Assembly (NCBI RefSeq): GCF_016508585.1
Contig: NZ_JADVOP010000028.1
Location: forward strand, 1 to 56,552
Origin: Acinetobacter baumannii
Lineage (GTDB): Bacteria > Pseudomonadota > Gammaproteobacteria > Pseudomonadales > Moraxellaceae
DNA: 56,552 bases
Reading direction: 5' to 3'
Below the pieces are notes generated by a model, which saw only the letters and a program-made list of their open reading frames with translations, was not told where the DNA came from and did no database searches. The position numbers were made by a program, and so were the translations under genes. This document shows positions 26,801 through 35,416 of the stretch, one piece after another (positions within the stretch are counted from its first letter, which is position 1; each line of letters begins with the position of its first letter).

Positions 26801-26957
26801 GCAGAATGGCGGTGACATTACACATGATCATTATGATGACTATATTTTAGAAAATGAATTTAATCCTGAAACTAAATCTTACACAGAAACTCATTCCCAA
26901 GAATTAACAGATGATGAGGATGAAACAGAGCGTAATTTTCAAGAAGGTGATATTTAA
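23883..26957 (+). CDS. vgrG: Type VI secretion spike protein VgrG with C-terminal extension
   Basis: 1024 residues. gp27-like N-terminal half (about 20-400), gp5-like OB-fold with VDEWGRIKVRFLF, VDVLTPWAGEGYGARFLPRAGEVV parts (about 455-520), a DUF2345 segment (about 610-850), and a C-terminal transthyretin-like beta domain (about 855-920: LSPVKQATYELLFEDG) with a highly acidic tail ending in EGDI. It sits at the tip of the T6SS tube. Its stop overlaps the effector ATG by one base (TAATG), so this spike presumably carries that effector. No other T6SS structural gene is in the window; the main T6SS locus must lie elsewhere. Confidence 0.95.
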   Translation: MSNNIYAALEQLGLTAKQRAIHLKFSNDMLNDQVFLQRIDGTHALNDGIHLQLICLSTNAQLPLKTFIGSQVAIDIVNDQSELNRISGIVTKADVGASDGALTIYRLTVEDPTALWKYRRNSRVFMAKSVVDIVQCIFSEWQQRSSLFATSLTLDKSGLTKDYDVRPFIMQNNELDAEFIQRLLSEEGITTLIDEAQLKVSSSSEQIQPQKLRLVDSNDQYQALDRRNIRFHRSSAVEASDSIINITGQRTLQPTAVHIQRWQADALETEEGAGSVQSNHQHSENYDNTSLGLEQAWHFSPAWIQDLNGEDGATKSGNSQIEKFNENLGNYYDSQAKQFTATSTVRDAHVGYFFELDEHPTISQLESQNKQFLIIAKRFYNQNNLPKDLAHQVETLLKQSDWQTTNIITSNSEERQANELVLQRRNIKIVPEYNPLTQRPTAHPMRARVVGLSGEEIHVDEWGRIKVRFLFTRSEDHSHDGGAGSNDNDTDSAWVDVLTPWAGEGYGARFLPRAGEVVVIDFFDGNLDRPFVVGRIHEGHRHPTKFDDKGKLPETKKLSGIKSKEYQGSGYNQLRFDDTTNQISSQLHSSHGVSQLNLGNLSHPKETETSEGRGEGFELRTDQWGAVRAKKGLLLSTFAQDSASGNHLDAAETKSQLESSLNSSKALSEVAKNQQTDPLEMLDGLKQFIEQIEQESETKAKAFKQALMILTSPNSIGLASNEDVHLSADGQINHSAGNSINFSTQKNIVAHAQNKISLFAAQEGARLFAGKGKLEIQAQGDGADLIARKGVQIISTEDAIYITSPKEIRLIADTSEVKINGSGVFATTGGLFEVKSGQQKFTSGASVSAELPYLPVIGENTGFIELNYVYEDLSPVKQATYELLFEDGTSKKGQLDENGYAKIENIELGKKAKILYGEDIRTKPEHFIELLENPILNQKVRSESEVSTVRASFADSYQSFLTDNFFDDEIEEMQNGGDITHDHYDDYILENEFNPETKSYTETHSQELTDDEDETERNFQEGDI

Positions 26958-28558
26958 TGGCTAATTTACCTTCTGTACCTGCAAATGCAACTCGAAGTAT
27001 TCCACCGCATGTCTCTCAACAACAACTAAAAAAAGCTGATGATGATGTTGGTACTTGGTTTTTAGGATTGGTTGATGGTAGTGGTACCGGACCAAGCCAG
27101 ATTATTGTGACGGCAATCTTAGGTTGCGTTCCTGTCGTAGGACAGCTATTTGACCTGCGAGATCTCATTAAAGGCATTATTATTGTTTCTGCAACCCCAG
27201 CAAATGTTATGGGGTGGGTAGATTTAGTGATTACGCTTATTGGATGTATTCCGGGTTTTGGTGATGCGTTCAAAGCAGGATTTAAGCTAGCAAAAAATGG
27301 CCAGAATGCAGAGCGTGTATTTGATGCAATGCGTAAATATGCCAAGATTGATCCCAAAAAAGCACTCAAAGAAATGGATTGGAATAAACTGAAAAATGAG
27401 TGTCTTACATTATTAAACAAGATGTTAGATGAGTTTATAGATATACTTGATTCTTGGTTAGCAAAACAAGTTATGGGTGGAGCAAAAGTTAAAGAAGTTG
27501 TCCAGATGATGACACAGGTCAAAAAGGATGCTCCTAAATATATTAACTCTGCATTTGCTGAAATCCAAAAAACAGTAAATCAAATGCTGAATATGCATCC
27601 ACCATTACCTTCGACTGCTGTTGGAAAAGCAAGTCACCAAGTCCCAGCAAGACCAGTAGTGCCGACTGGATCTGGTAAGGGGAGTGGAGGTGGTAAAGGA
27701 ACGACAACACCATCACCATCTCAACGACCTTCAAATCCACAGCGAGGTGGTGCACCTAAACAAGTTAAGGATAAGGCACCGACAGCGCAAAGTTCAGCAA
27801 AACCAAAACCTAAAAAAAGTAATGAAATACGCCAAGCAAAGAAAAAGCGTTGGTCTACAGGCGTTCCTGCTGAACATATTGTAGATTATTACTCTAAAGA
27901 AAAACGTAAAACCTTAAGAAAAGTTAATGATCATGGTCGTCTGATTGAAGAATATGATCGTTTAAAGCGTAATGCGAATGGTGACCGCATACGTAAACAA
28001 GACATTAACCAAACTGGTATAGATCATTTGTGGTTTGGAAGTCATAAAGGTCGGAAGTATTTAGTGGGTGAAACGAAGGGAAGTATTTTTGGTCATTTTT
28101 CTTTTTTAGCTGGTATGGCACAATCAGATGCCAAAGCTATTGAGGGCAATCGTACTGAGATTGGCAAAATATTTGATGATAAGACGGAATATGATGAACA
28201 CTCAGGTTTAGGAAAAAGATCAACCAGTGCAGAAACTTCTATTCAGAATGAGGGTGCTTTGGAAGGCAGTAAAGGCAAGGCTGGTTTAGGTGGTACAAAG
28301 ACTAAAGGTCGCCAGATGAGTCATAAATGGATTAATGCATCGATAATGGTTGATGATTCAATATCCTCAGGGTATAAAAATCAAATAATCCTTGAATACA
28401 GGAATGCTCAAAGATCAAGGCGTCCAATTACAATTTATTTTCGTGAAATTTATATGGTAACTGGTAAGCAATATGAACAGCATGATCGTTCCAAAGGAAA
28501 ATTACACAACATTCAACAACCTGTTATTTTACTACCTGATACAGCTTTAATGGAATAG
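26957..28558 (+). CDS. T6SS effector with PD-(D/E)xK nuclease toxin (PoNe-like)
   Basis: 533 residues. The N-terminal region (about 46-104) has two hydrophobic segments (IIVTAILGCVPVVGQLF; VMGWVDLVITLIGCIPGFGDAF) typical of T6SS effectors that cross the inner membrane with help from the delivery region. A Pro/Ser/Gly/Lys linker (about 215-300) leads to a C-terminal toxin with GIDHLW and GETKGS (D356, E375, K377), the PD-(D/E)xK core, and GRQMSHKWI, the pattern of nuclease toxins. The next gene resembles PoNi immunity proteins, so a PoNe-type DNase is likely. Starts by one-base overlap with vgrG. Confidence 0.8.
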   Translation: MANLPSVPANATRSIPPHVSQQQLKKADDDVGTWFLGLVDGSGTGPSQIIVTAILGCVPVVGQLFDLRDLIKGIIIVSATPANVMGWVDLVITLIGCIPGFGDAFKAGFKLAKNGQNAERVFDAMRKYAKIDPKKALKEMDWNKLKNECLTLLNKMLDEFIDILDSWLAKQVMGGAKVKEVVQMMTQVKKDAPKYINSAFAEIQKTVNQMLNMHPPLPSTAVGKASHQVPARPVVPTGSGKGSGGGKGTTTPSPSQRPSNPQRGGAPKQVKDKAPTAQSSAKPKPKKSNEIRQAKKKRWSTGVPAEHIVDYYSKEKRKTLRKVNDHGRLIEEYDRLKRNANGDRIRKQDINQTGIDHLWFGSHKGRKYLVGETKGSIFGHFSFLAGMAQSDAKAIEGNRTEIGKIFDDKTEYDEHSGLGKRSTSAETSIQNEGALEGSKGKAGLGGTKTKGRQMSHKWINASIMVDDSISSGYKNQIILEYRNAQRSRRPITIYFREIYMVTGKQYEQHDRSKGKLHNIQQPVILLPDTALME

Positions 28559-28563
28559 TTCTA

Positions 28564-29571
28564 ATGATCACATTACTTAACGAAAGTAGTTGGAAAATAC
28601 AAAAGAGAGAACCATATCAAAAATATAAAGATTACCAAATGGTTGTTTCATCTGCATTAGATGGTATTCCTGAGACAATTAAATCTCTTAATGATGAAAA
28701 TTTATCTGTAGATGGCTATCACTATGGAGGGTTAATGAATGCATCAAATGTTTTATTCAAAGAGAGTTTGGAACTAATTATATATAGTTATTCCGCGGGA
28801 ATAGATGTTGTAGACCTTGCTAAATATTTCCCTAAAGTTGTTGAATCATTTCAAATTCTAGCTAAACACCATATCAACTTTCATAAAAGTAGTGAATGTG
28901 ATGGTCACTTAGTCCCTCATTTAGAATTGACAACCGATGAGTATTGGGAAGCATTGCAACTAGTCTGCTTTTCCATCTTATTCGCCCAGCCTGAACATCT
29001 ATCAACTATTATGGATATTTTGGCTTACGAAAATGATGAACAGGATGCTTTATTAGATAAGTTAGTCTCACCTTGGTTACCAGACAGAGATATTTCTAAT
29101 ATTTATTTAAGACAATTGCCCTATAGAAAACTAGATAAAGTATTTGCAGCAAAAGAAGAAGATCGACCGAAGCTAATGTCTCAGTATATGGATGAATGGT
29201 ATGGTGCAAGCAAACGAGAGCCGTATCATGGCCGTCATAAAAGTAGTTTTTTCCCAGGCTATTGGTCACTTGAAGCAGCAGCAGTTACAATTATTTTACG
29301 TGTAGATGACAGTAGTTATCGAGATAAACCTTATTATCCAAAAGACTTGGTTGATTATGCCAGAAGTCAATACACACCTTTAGACCAACAAGGGAATCCT
29401 GAAGATGGTTTAAGTCGTCTACGTTGCGTTGCAGGTGAAGTCTGCCCACAATCGGGTGAGTGGTATAGTCCTGCGAACAATATGGAAAAGCGTCATTTTA
29501 ACCAAGGTGAAGTTATGCCAGAGATTCCGAATAATGCTTGGGGTCTAACCATTTGGTATATGGACCTATAA
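28564..29571 (+). CDS. DUF1910/DUF1911 immunity protein (PoNi-like)
   Basis: 335 residues, acidic, helical, cytosolic. The C-terminal half carries the DUF1911 pattern SSFFPGYWSLEAAAVTIILRVDDSSY and YYPKDLVDYAR (about 222-262, shown in parts), and the N-terminal half resembles DUF1910. Such proteins neutralise PoNe DNases, with the effector-immunity pair encoded side by side. It begins 5 bases after the effector stop and is followed by a strong terminator at 29581, closing the vgrG-effector-immunity unit. Confidence 0.8.
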   Translation: MITLLNESSWKIQKREPYQKYKDYQMVVSSALDGIPETIKSLNDENLSVDGYHYGGLMNASNVLFKESLELIIYSYSAGIDVVDLAKYFPKVVESFQILAKHHINFHKSSECDGHLVPHLELTTDEYWEALQLVCFSILFAQPEHLSTIMDILAYENDEQDALLDKLVSPWLPDRDISNIYLRQLPYRKLDKVFAAKEEDRPKLMSQYMDEWYGASKREPYHGRHKSSFFPGYWSLEAAAVTIILRVDDSSYRDKPYYPKDLVDYARSQYTPLDQQGNPEDGLSRLRCVAGEVCPQSGEWYSPANNMEKRHFNQGEVMPEIPNNAWGLTIWYMDL

Positions 29572-29580
29572 AAATGATAA

Positions 29581-29613
29581 AAAATAACTCACCTGATGAT
29601 GGTGAGTTATTTT
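29581..29613. terminator. Strong bidirectional terminator
   Basis: A 13-bp perfect stem (29581-29593 with 29601-29613) and a 7-base loop, with A-run and T-run on the two sides. Serves the immunity gene and, from the other side, the convergent integrase (ends 29653). Confidence 0.9.
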
Positions 29614-29652
29614 ATCCAATAGAGTATCAATACAATAAGTTAGTTCTCGGAT

Positions 29653-30825
29653 TTAAATAGTTTTTTTTCTCAACTCATCAATAAAATCTGACCAATCCTG
29701 CATCATTTTAATTCTATACTCTAAATGCTGTGCATGGTTATACGCCTGAGACACAGCATTACCAACTCTATGCGCTAACTGAATTTCAATTGCATCATGC
29801 ATATAGCCTTTTTCATGTAATGTCGTTGATGCAAGTCCACGAAAACCATGTCCAGTCATTTTTCCGTTATAACCCATTGTTCGAATTACACAGAGTAAGG
29901 CATTACTACTCATTGGTTTGGCTGTGCTGTGATTATAAAAAACGTACTGTTTATTTCCCGTCAGTGGGTGTAATCCTTCAATCAGTTCAATTGCCTGTCG
30001 AGATAATGGAACAATATGAGGTTGAGCCATCTTCATTTTATCAGCAGGAATTCTCCATAAATGATTATCAAAATCAATCTCATTCCATTCCATCATTCTC
30101 AGTTCAGCAGTACGCACAAATGTTAATGTCATTAACTGTATTGCGGTCTTGATCATAGGATTGCCATGATAACGATCCATACGCTCAAGAAAAGGTGGGA
30201 ACTCAGAGATATCCAGTCGAGCCATATGCTTCACTTTTCGAGGCTTTAGCGCTTCTTGAAGATGTGGAGTTGGATCATTCTCAATCAACCCTTTACGGAT
30301 TGCAAAACGGAAAATACGTCCAGCTAAAGGAATTGAACGTTTTGCCATTTCCTGAGCACCACGAGCCTCAATTTTTTTAGCACATGCAAGTACATCTTTA
30401 CCTTTAATTTGATCAATTGGCATGTGACCTAAAGCAGGGAAGAGATCTTTTTCAAATACAGACAGATCTCGTAAGTAAGTGGTTTCTTTTATGACGGTTT
30501 TACGATCTTCCATCCACTCCATAGCAAGTGCTTTAAAAAGTGTATTTTCATCTGCTTGTAATCTTTTTTGCTTTTTTGCTTCGTTAGGGTTAATCCCATC
30601 TTTCAATTTCAATCGAGCTTCATCTCTGGCACGGCGAGCTTGGGCGAGTGTCGTTTCTGGGTATGTACCAATACTGAAGATATTCTCTTTTCCATTCAAA
30701 CGAAACTTCATACGCCAATGCATTCCTCCAGAAGGGGTCACCTCTAGATACATGCCTTTTTCATCAGCGTATTTAGTTTTCTTTTCTAATGGCTTTATTT
30801 TTCTGATTTGAGCATCTGTAAGCAT
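29653..30825 (-). CDS. P4-type tyrosine integrase of the island
   Basis: 390 residues from ATG 30825 (MLTDAQIRKIKPLEKK), with an arm-type DUF4102 N terminus, a core-binding SAM-like domain, and the catalytic domain with Arg in TFVRTAELR, HGFRGLAST (His-x-x-Arg), and the Tyr in AYNHAQHLEYR. The P4/CP4-57 group integrates into tRNA genes, and a tRNA-Ser lies 180 bases upstream of the start. The open frame continues upstream to 30939, but that part runs through a palindromic GGGGGTA region and reads as non-protein. The AlpA protein at 9282 may control its excision. Confidence 0.94.
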   Translation of the reverse strand: MLTDAQIRKIKPLEKKTKYADEKGMYLEVTPSGGMHWRMKFRLNGKENIFSIGTYPETTLAQARRARDEARLKLKDGINPNEAKKQKRLQADENTLFKALAMEWMEDRKTVIKETTYLRDLSVFEKDLFPALGHMPIDQIKGKDVLACAKKIEARGAQEMAKRSIPLAGRIFRFAIRKGLIENDPTPHLQEALKPRKVKHMARLDISEFPPFLERMDRYHGNPMIKTAIQLMTLTFVRTAELRMMEWNEIDFDNHLWRIPADKMKMAQPHIVPLSRQAIELIEGLHPLTGNKQYVFYNHSTAKPMSSNALLCVIRTMGYNGKMTGHGFRGLASTTLHEKGYMHDAIEIQLAHRVGNAVSQAYNHAQHLEYRIKMMQDWSDFIDELRKKTI

Positions 30826-30844
30826 TGTAATGTTTCCACAGAAT

Positions 30845-30896
30845 TTGGGGGTATAATTTTGGGGGTAATTTAGTATACCCCCAGTTATACCCCCAA
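30845..30896. promoter_or_regulatory. Nested GGGGGTA palindromes upstream of integrase
   Basis: TTGGGGGTATAA (30845-30856) is a perfect 12-base inverted match to 30885-30896; inside it, TGGGGGTA (30860-30867) is inverted at 30876-30883. So four GGGGGTA boxes, two in each direction, sit 20-70 bases upstream of the integrase ATG and about 110 bases from the tRNA 3' end. They could be integrase arm sites, an AlpA/excisionase site, or an autoregulation operator. Confidence 0.7.
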
Positions 30897-30939
30897 TCAC
30901 ATCAAGCTTGCAACAGATAAAGTAGATCATATCAGACAT

Positions 30940-30973
30940 AAAAAAAGCCTAAACCCTTTAGGTTTAAGCTTTT
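30940..30973 (-). terminator. Terminator 3' of tRNA-Ser
   Basis: 13-bp stem with one mismatch (30943-30955 with 30961-30973) and a 7-base A-run on the plus strand (30940-30946), so a T-run for minus-strand transcription coming from the tRNA. Confidence 0.75.
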
Positions 30974-31006
30974 AAAGACATCATGAGATATTGTAAGAAT
31001 TGAAAA

Positions 31007-31097
31007 TGGCGGTGAAAGAGGGATTCGAACCCTCGATACGCTATAAACGTATACACACTTTCCAGGCGTGCTCCTTCAGCCACTCGGACACTTCACC
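31007..31097 (-). tRNA. tRNA-Ser (GGA anticodon)
   Basis: Reads on the minus strand from GGTGAAGTG at 31097 to an encoded CCA at 31009-31007. Class II form with a long variable arm, T-loop GTTCGAATC, and anticodon loop CTGGAAA giving GGA (reads UCC and UCU serine codons). It is the likely attachment gene of the island, whose integrase lies just 3' of it. Right boundary of accessory DNA. Confidence 0.95.
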
Positions 31098-31217
31098 AAG
31101 GCGAAGGATGATAACCAAAAAAAAGAATTCTGCCAAGCAACAATTGAGTTAGAGCAAAAAAAATTTCACAGTGATATGATTGCGCAAAAATAGTGTCTAA
31201 TTTTTGAAGACGAATCT

Positions 31218-33098
31218 ATGCAAAGTACTGCAAAAAAAGCCGCGTTACCTGCGATCACACTCGCAGCACTAGGGGTGGTATTTGGAGACATCGGAACCAG
31301 TCCCTTGTACGCCCTACGCCAATGTTTTCTCACTGCACACATCGCCATCACTGAAGCAACAGTGCTGGGGATACTATCGCTGATCTTCTGGTGCATGATG
31401 CTCACCATCAGCTTTAAATATGTCACTGTCATCATGCGGGCAGACAACAATGGTGAAGGCGGGATCATGTCTTTGCTGGCACTCAACTTACGTTCCAACC
31501 GAATTCCAGATAATCGAAAAATTTTCCTGATTGCTTTAGGTTTTATCGGGGCATCGCTGTTTTTTGGTGACGGGATCATTACCCCCGCCATTTCAGTGCT
31601 TTCTGCCATTGAGGGCTTAAGTATTGCCACACCAATGTTTAACAAATGGTTAATGCCCTTGGCGATTGGGATTCTCACCGCATTGTTCCTTGTGCAACGA
31701 CACGGTACAGGGACCATGGGGAAATTCTTTGGTCCAATCACCCTGACTTGGTTTGCCTCCATCGGTTTGATCGGGATTCACAGTATTAGCCAAACACCTT
31801 ATGTACTCAGCATGCTGAGTCCACACTGGGCATTAAACTTTATTTTTCATCAGCCTTTTGTTGCTTTCTTAACCATGGGTGCGGTGATTCTGACCGTAAC
31901 AGGTGGGGAAGCACTTTATGCAGATATGGGGCATTTTGGGCGACTACCGATTCGTTTAGGCTGGTTTATTATCGTATTGCCTTGTCTTTTACTGAATTAT
32001 GCAGGACAAGGGGCGCTGTTACTGCGTGATCCAAGTGCGATCGAAAACCCGTTCTACCTACTCGTGCCTGAGTGGGGCCTGTACCCGATGATTGCCTTGG
32101 CAACAGCAGCGGCAGTGATTGCCTCACAAGCGGTGATTACGGGCGTATTCTCAATGGCAAACCAAGCCATCCAACTGCGCTACTTACCTCGCTTAACGGT
32201 TCATCACACCTCTGATGTCGAGCAGGGACAGATTTACTTACCGTTTATTAACTGGATTTTATTTGTTTCAATCCTGCTGCTGATCGTAATTTTCCAAAAC
32301 AGTGCCAATCTTGCCAATGCTTATGGTGTGGCAGTCACCATGACCATGCTGTGTGACACGATTTTAATCGCAATTTTGGCCTATGGTTTCTGGCGTTGGC
32401 CAAAGTGGAAAGTGGCATTATTTGCAGTGCCATTTTTAGTGATAGACAGTGTTTTTATTGGCTCAACCTCATTGAAAATTATATCTGGTGGTTGGGTGCC
32501 GATTTTGATCGGTGCAATCGTATTTACCATTTTGATGACATGGAAAACTGGACGTGAAATTGTCTTTAACCGTTTGGAAAAAGATGCTTTGCCACTGGAC
32601 CTGTTTATTAAAAGTGTGAGCTTGAGTGATGAAACTCAGTTTGTACCCGGACAAGCGATATTCTTAACAGGTAACCCAAATATCGTACCGCATGCGATGC
32701 TGCATAATATTAAGCATAATAAAGTGCTGCATGAACGCAATATCATGGTGACGGTGATTACCCGTGATGTGCCTTATGTACCTGACCAAGAACGGATTCG
32801 TGTTGAAGTTCTTGATGATCGCTTTCAACGTGTCTTTGTTTATTATGGTTTTAAAGATCAGCCGGATATTCCGAATGCACTTGAGCTGGCATATAAGCAA
32901 CTTGAAGTTGAGTTCGATATGATGCATATCAGCTTCTTTATTTCACGTGATCGTTTAATTCATACTGTGGGTGAGGGTATGGCGCCATGGCGTGAAAAGC
33001 TGTTTATTTCAATGCAACGTAATACCAGTCCTGTCAGTGATTTCTACCAAATCCCACCGAACCGTGTGGTGGAAATGGGCAGTCAAATCGAGATCTAA
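31218..33098 (+). CDS. kup: Low-affinity potassium uptake transporter Kup
   Basis: 626 residues, typical length for Kup. N-terminal [17 protein letters not shown] signature and about 12 hydrophobic segments in the first 430 residues, then a cytosolic C-terminal domain with [14 protein letters not shown]. Imports K+ with protons across the inner membrane. Starts 120 bases from tRNA-Ser in the opposite direction and marks the return to core DNA. The region 33114-33143 holds its terminator. Single gene unit. Confidence 0.97.
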   Translation: MQSTAKKAALPAITLAALGVVFGDIGTSPLYALRQCFLTAHIAITEATVLGILSLIFWCMMLTISFKYVTVIMRADNNGEGGIMSLLALNLRSNRIPDNRKIFLIALGFIGASLFFGDGIITPAISVLSAIEGLSIATPMFNKWLMPLAIGILTALFLVQRHGTGTMGKFFGPITLTWFASIGLIGIHSISQTPYVLSMLSPHWALNFIFHQPFVAFLTMGAVILTVTGGEALYADMGHFGRLPIRLGWFIIVLPCLLLNYAGQGALLLRDPSAIENPFYLLVPEWGLYPMIALATAAAVIASQAVITGVFSMANQAIQLRYLPRLTVHHTSDVEQGQIYLPFINWILFVSILLLIVIFQNSANLANAYGVAVTMTMLCDTILIAILAYGFWRWPKWKVALFAVPFLVIDSVFIGSTSLKIISGGWVPILIGAIVFTILMTWKTGREIVFNRLEKDALPLDLFIKSVSLSDETQFVPGQAIFLTGNPNIVPHAMLHNIKHNKVLHERNIMVTVITRDVPYVPDQERIRVEVLDDRFQRVFVYYGFKDQPDIPNALELAYKQLEVEFDMMHISFFISRDRLIHTVGEGMAPWREKLFISMQRNTSPVSDFYQIPPNRVVEMGSQIEI

Positions 33099-33113
33099 AA
33101 CGCTCAACCTCGC

Positions 33114-33143
33114 AAAAGCCAGAAGTAATTCTGGCTTTTTTTG
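33114..33143. terminator. Terminator after kup
   Basis: AAAAGCCAGAA (33114-33124) pairs with TTCTGGCTTTT (33129-33139), GTAA loop, then more T. Also reads the other way, near the end of the convergent gene at 33146. Confidence 0.9.
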
Positions 33144-33145
33144 TT

Positions 33146-33496
33146 TCAATCCCTTGTCTGTATTGAGGTGGGTGCGGACGATGGATTCTGCGAGGGATCT
33201 TTGTGTCGCGGAACAGGGGCAATATCGATAATTCGGCGTGGCTCAGTCGAGTTAGGATCTTTTGGAATGACTTCCAACATACGTGGAGCAGGCTTAACTG
33301 GGGGAAGCCCTGTTGTTTTTAAGTGCTGATGATGTTGGCTTTTATCCGCTAAACGAGGTTTTATTGTGGCTGGGGATTGCTTTTCAACACGCTGATGTGA
33401 TGTTGATGAAACAGCAAAAGCAGTGCAATGCAGCAAAGTAAAGATCAGCAGCATTCCATATCTGGCGTGGAGTTTGAATCGTCGGCATATTTGCAT
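33146..33496 (-). CDS. Proline-rich periplasmic protein, unknown
   Basis: About 116 residues from ATG 33496: a basic start (MQICRRFKLHARYG), hydrophobic signal core (MLLIFTLLHCTAFA) with a likely AFA cleavage, then a Pro/His/Arg/Lys-rich, probably disordered chain (PRLADKSQHHQHLK, GLPPVKPAPRML). The frame runs on to 33607, but the signal peptide favours the shorter start. No family recognised; ends against the kup terminator. Confidence 0.5.
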   Translation of the reverse strand: MQICRRFKLHARYGMLLIFTLLHCTAFAVSSTSHQRVEKQSPATIKPRLADKSQHHQHLKTTGLPPVKPAPRMLEVIPKDPNSTEPRRIIDIAPVPRHKDPSQNPSSAPTSIQTRD

Positions 33497-33828
33497 GCTC
33501 TGTGATTCCGCAAATAGGATAGATAAATATAAATCATACGACAGATTATGTCGCAAGGCTGTCGAAGATATTGAATCAACATGACATAATCTAAAGCATA
33601 AGTGCAAGCAAGAGCAGGGAAGTGATTTAATTTCTTGGTTTTTTTAAGAACCTCTATTGTGAACAGCAGAATTGTTTTATTGAGTTAAATCTGTAGAAGC
33701 TTTATTCAGTTGAATATTCACATAATATCTTTCATTGCCTGAGCTTGTTAAGCTGTTTCATTCAAGTCAAAACTGAATAGGGTTTGACTTGAATGTATTG
33801 TTCTTCATGTTGTTTGGGATGGTTTTTG

Positions 33829-34872
33829 TTGAAAAATTCAGTAGTTAAATTGGTGTTGGGTCTTGTGGCTACTGGAAGCTTTGCGATCGCATTTGGTCAA
33901 GAAAAAATTATGCAATTGTTGCCTTTTACGCAGGGCGGCTCTCTGAATGCTGAATGCTTAAATCAATTCTATCGAGATCAACCGCCGATCTTGATGAAAG
34001 ACAGTTTAAAAAAGAACAGTTATCCTCTGTGTTTTAATGGCTTTAATGTGATGTATTCGGGTGTTTCCAAAACACCACTTTGGACAGCAGAGTATTTATC
34101 GCCACAGCGTTTAAGCCAAAAGATTAAGCGCGAAGACAGCTTCCATGAAGAGGAGCGAATCAGCAGCCAGCATCGCGCGCTATTGTCTGATTATCGTGGC
34201 TCTGGTTATGACCGAGGGCATATGTCACCCAATGCCGATATGTCGACAAAAGTTTCTCAATTCGATAGCTTTTCTTTGGCGAATATGGTGCCGCAAGCGC
34301 CTAAAAATAATCAGCAAGTCTGGCGTGAACTGGAAGAAGCCACTCGTGCAATTGTGACCAAGCAAAAAAAAGATGTTTATGTGGTGACTGGACCATTGTT
34401 TAGTGGCAAAAAGCTCAAAACGATTGGGCGTGGAGTGATCGTTCCAACCGCTGTATTTAAAGCCATCTATTTGCCTAAACATGGCATTATCGGTGCTTAT
34501 TACGCACCGAATAATAATTCATTGCAGGTCAAAGTCGTCAGCGTATGTTATTTGGAGGAACAGCTAGGGATCAACTTATTTCCACAGCTCACTGAAGAAC
34601 AAAAGCGCAATACCTATAAATTGCCTTTAAATGCCAATCAGGTGAAAGCCAATAAGGAAATCGAATATTCTCATTGGGATGCAGAAAGTCAATGTGCCGA
34701 AGCTGTGCCACAAGATCAGATCACAGCAGTACAAAAGCAATTCCAGCCTGGCAGCCGTTCTACATCGAACAGCACTATTGGTGTGCCTAAAGTCGATGAA
34801 GAAACCAAAGATGCTTTGGTAAAACAATTGGCGGAAGCTTTGTTACATTATATTTTACAAATTTTGAAATAA
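33829..34872 (+). CDS. Secreted DNA/RNA non-specific endonuclease
   Basis: About 347 residues. The DRGHMSPNAD motif (His as general base; about residue 130) and SLANMVPQAPKNNQ with the metal-binding Asn mark the NUC1/EndA-like beta-beta-alpha metal nuclease family. An N-terminal hydrophobic segment (LVLGLVATGSFAIAFG) suggests export. TTG 33829 has GGGA 9 bases upstream and gives a tidy signal peptide; an ATG at 33793 extends it by 12 residues (Cys-rich) with no clear RBS. Degrades nucleic acid outside the cytosol by family; no inhibitor gene is visible. Confidence 0.87.
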   Translation: MKNSVVKLVLGLVATGSFAIAFGQEKIMQLLPFTQGGSLNAECLNQFYRDQPPILMKDSLKKNSYPLCFNGFNVMYSGVSKTPLWTAEYLSPQRLSQKIKREDSFHEEERISSQHRALLSDYRGSGYDRGHMSPNADMSTKVSQFDSFSLANMVPQAPKNNQQVWRELEEATRAIVTKQKKDVYVVTGPLFSGKKLKTIGRGVIVPTAVFKAIYLPKHGIIGAYYAPNNNSLQVKVVSVCYLEEQLGINLFPQLTEEQKRNTYKLPLNANQVKANKEIEYSHWDAESQCAEAVPQDQITAVQKQFQPGSRSTSNSTIGVPKVDEETKDALVKQLAEALLHYILQILK

Positions 34873-35081
34873 TTAAAGCAGGATCAGGAGAGAATCTATC
34901 TATACTGGAACTGTTTTATTCATCAAGAAATACTGATGCAGCCTAAAGCATATTGATATTTAAGCTGGCTACTCCCTTGACTCAGGCGATGAGGGCGGTG
35001 CTTTAAAGTTGAATGAAGATGCTAAAAAGGGCGTATACAAGCAGGTTTTTGGTTATAACGTTAAAAATAGAGAAAATTAAA

Positions 35082-35327
35082 ATGTTTAAAGCTTTTGAAA
35101 ATGATACGGAATCGCATGCAATTCATGATTTGACCTTAGAAAATCAACTGGATTGTGTCAATGTCTATGGCAACTTACAGATTACCAAGGATCAGGCAGG
35201 TTTGAAGGCAGCCAAACTTTTACAAAGTTATCTGAATGATATTGTGGCAACTTTGGAGAAGCAAAGTGATCTGCCAGAGCAGATTGTTCGGCAAAGTGAA
35301 GGTGAAATAGAAAACCCATTTCTTTAA
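35082..35327 (+). CDS. Small conserved cytosolic protein, unknown
   Basis: 81 residues (MFKAFENDTESHAIHDL...), acidic and helical, with an ENQLDCVNVYGNLQITKDQ segment. ATG 35082 follows GAGAAAATTAAA; an in-frame upstream ATG (35013) gives a basic tail that does not match the compact domain. Similar short proteins occur in Acinetobacter without a function. Closed by a terminator. Confidence 0.6.
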   Translation: MFKAFENDTESHAIHDLTLENQLDCVNVYGNLQITKDQAGLKAAKLLQSYLNDIVATLEKQSDLPEQIVRQSEGEIENPFL

Positions 35328-35351
35328 ATATACGCTCAATACTGCTGTAAT

Positions 35352-35377
35352 AAAAAACCTGCCGCAGCAGGTTTTTT
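35352..35377. terminator. Bidirectional terminator
   Basis: AAAAAACCTGC (35352-35362) pairs with GCAGGTTTTTT (35367-35377). Separates the 81-aa gene from the convergent aqpZ. Confidence 0.92.
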
Positions 35378-35416
35378 AATTTAAATGACTCAACCGTGTT
35401 GTTGAATCAATACGAC

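Noticed and set aside
1..30900. A second copy of the tRNA-Ser 3' end as the left att site
   Set aside because: Looked for the T-arm/acceptor sequence by eye and found none in the window; only a computed search would exclude a diverged copy.
30826..30939. N-terminal extension of the integrase
   Set aside because: It translates through the GGGGGTA palindromes and does not look like protein; the start at 30825 gives the normal family N terminus.
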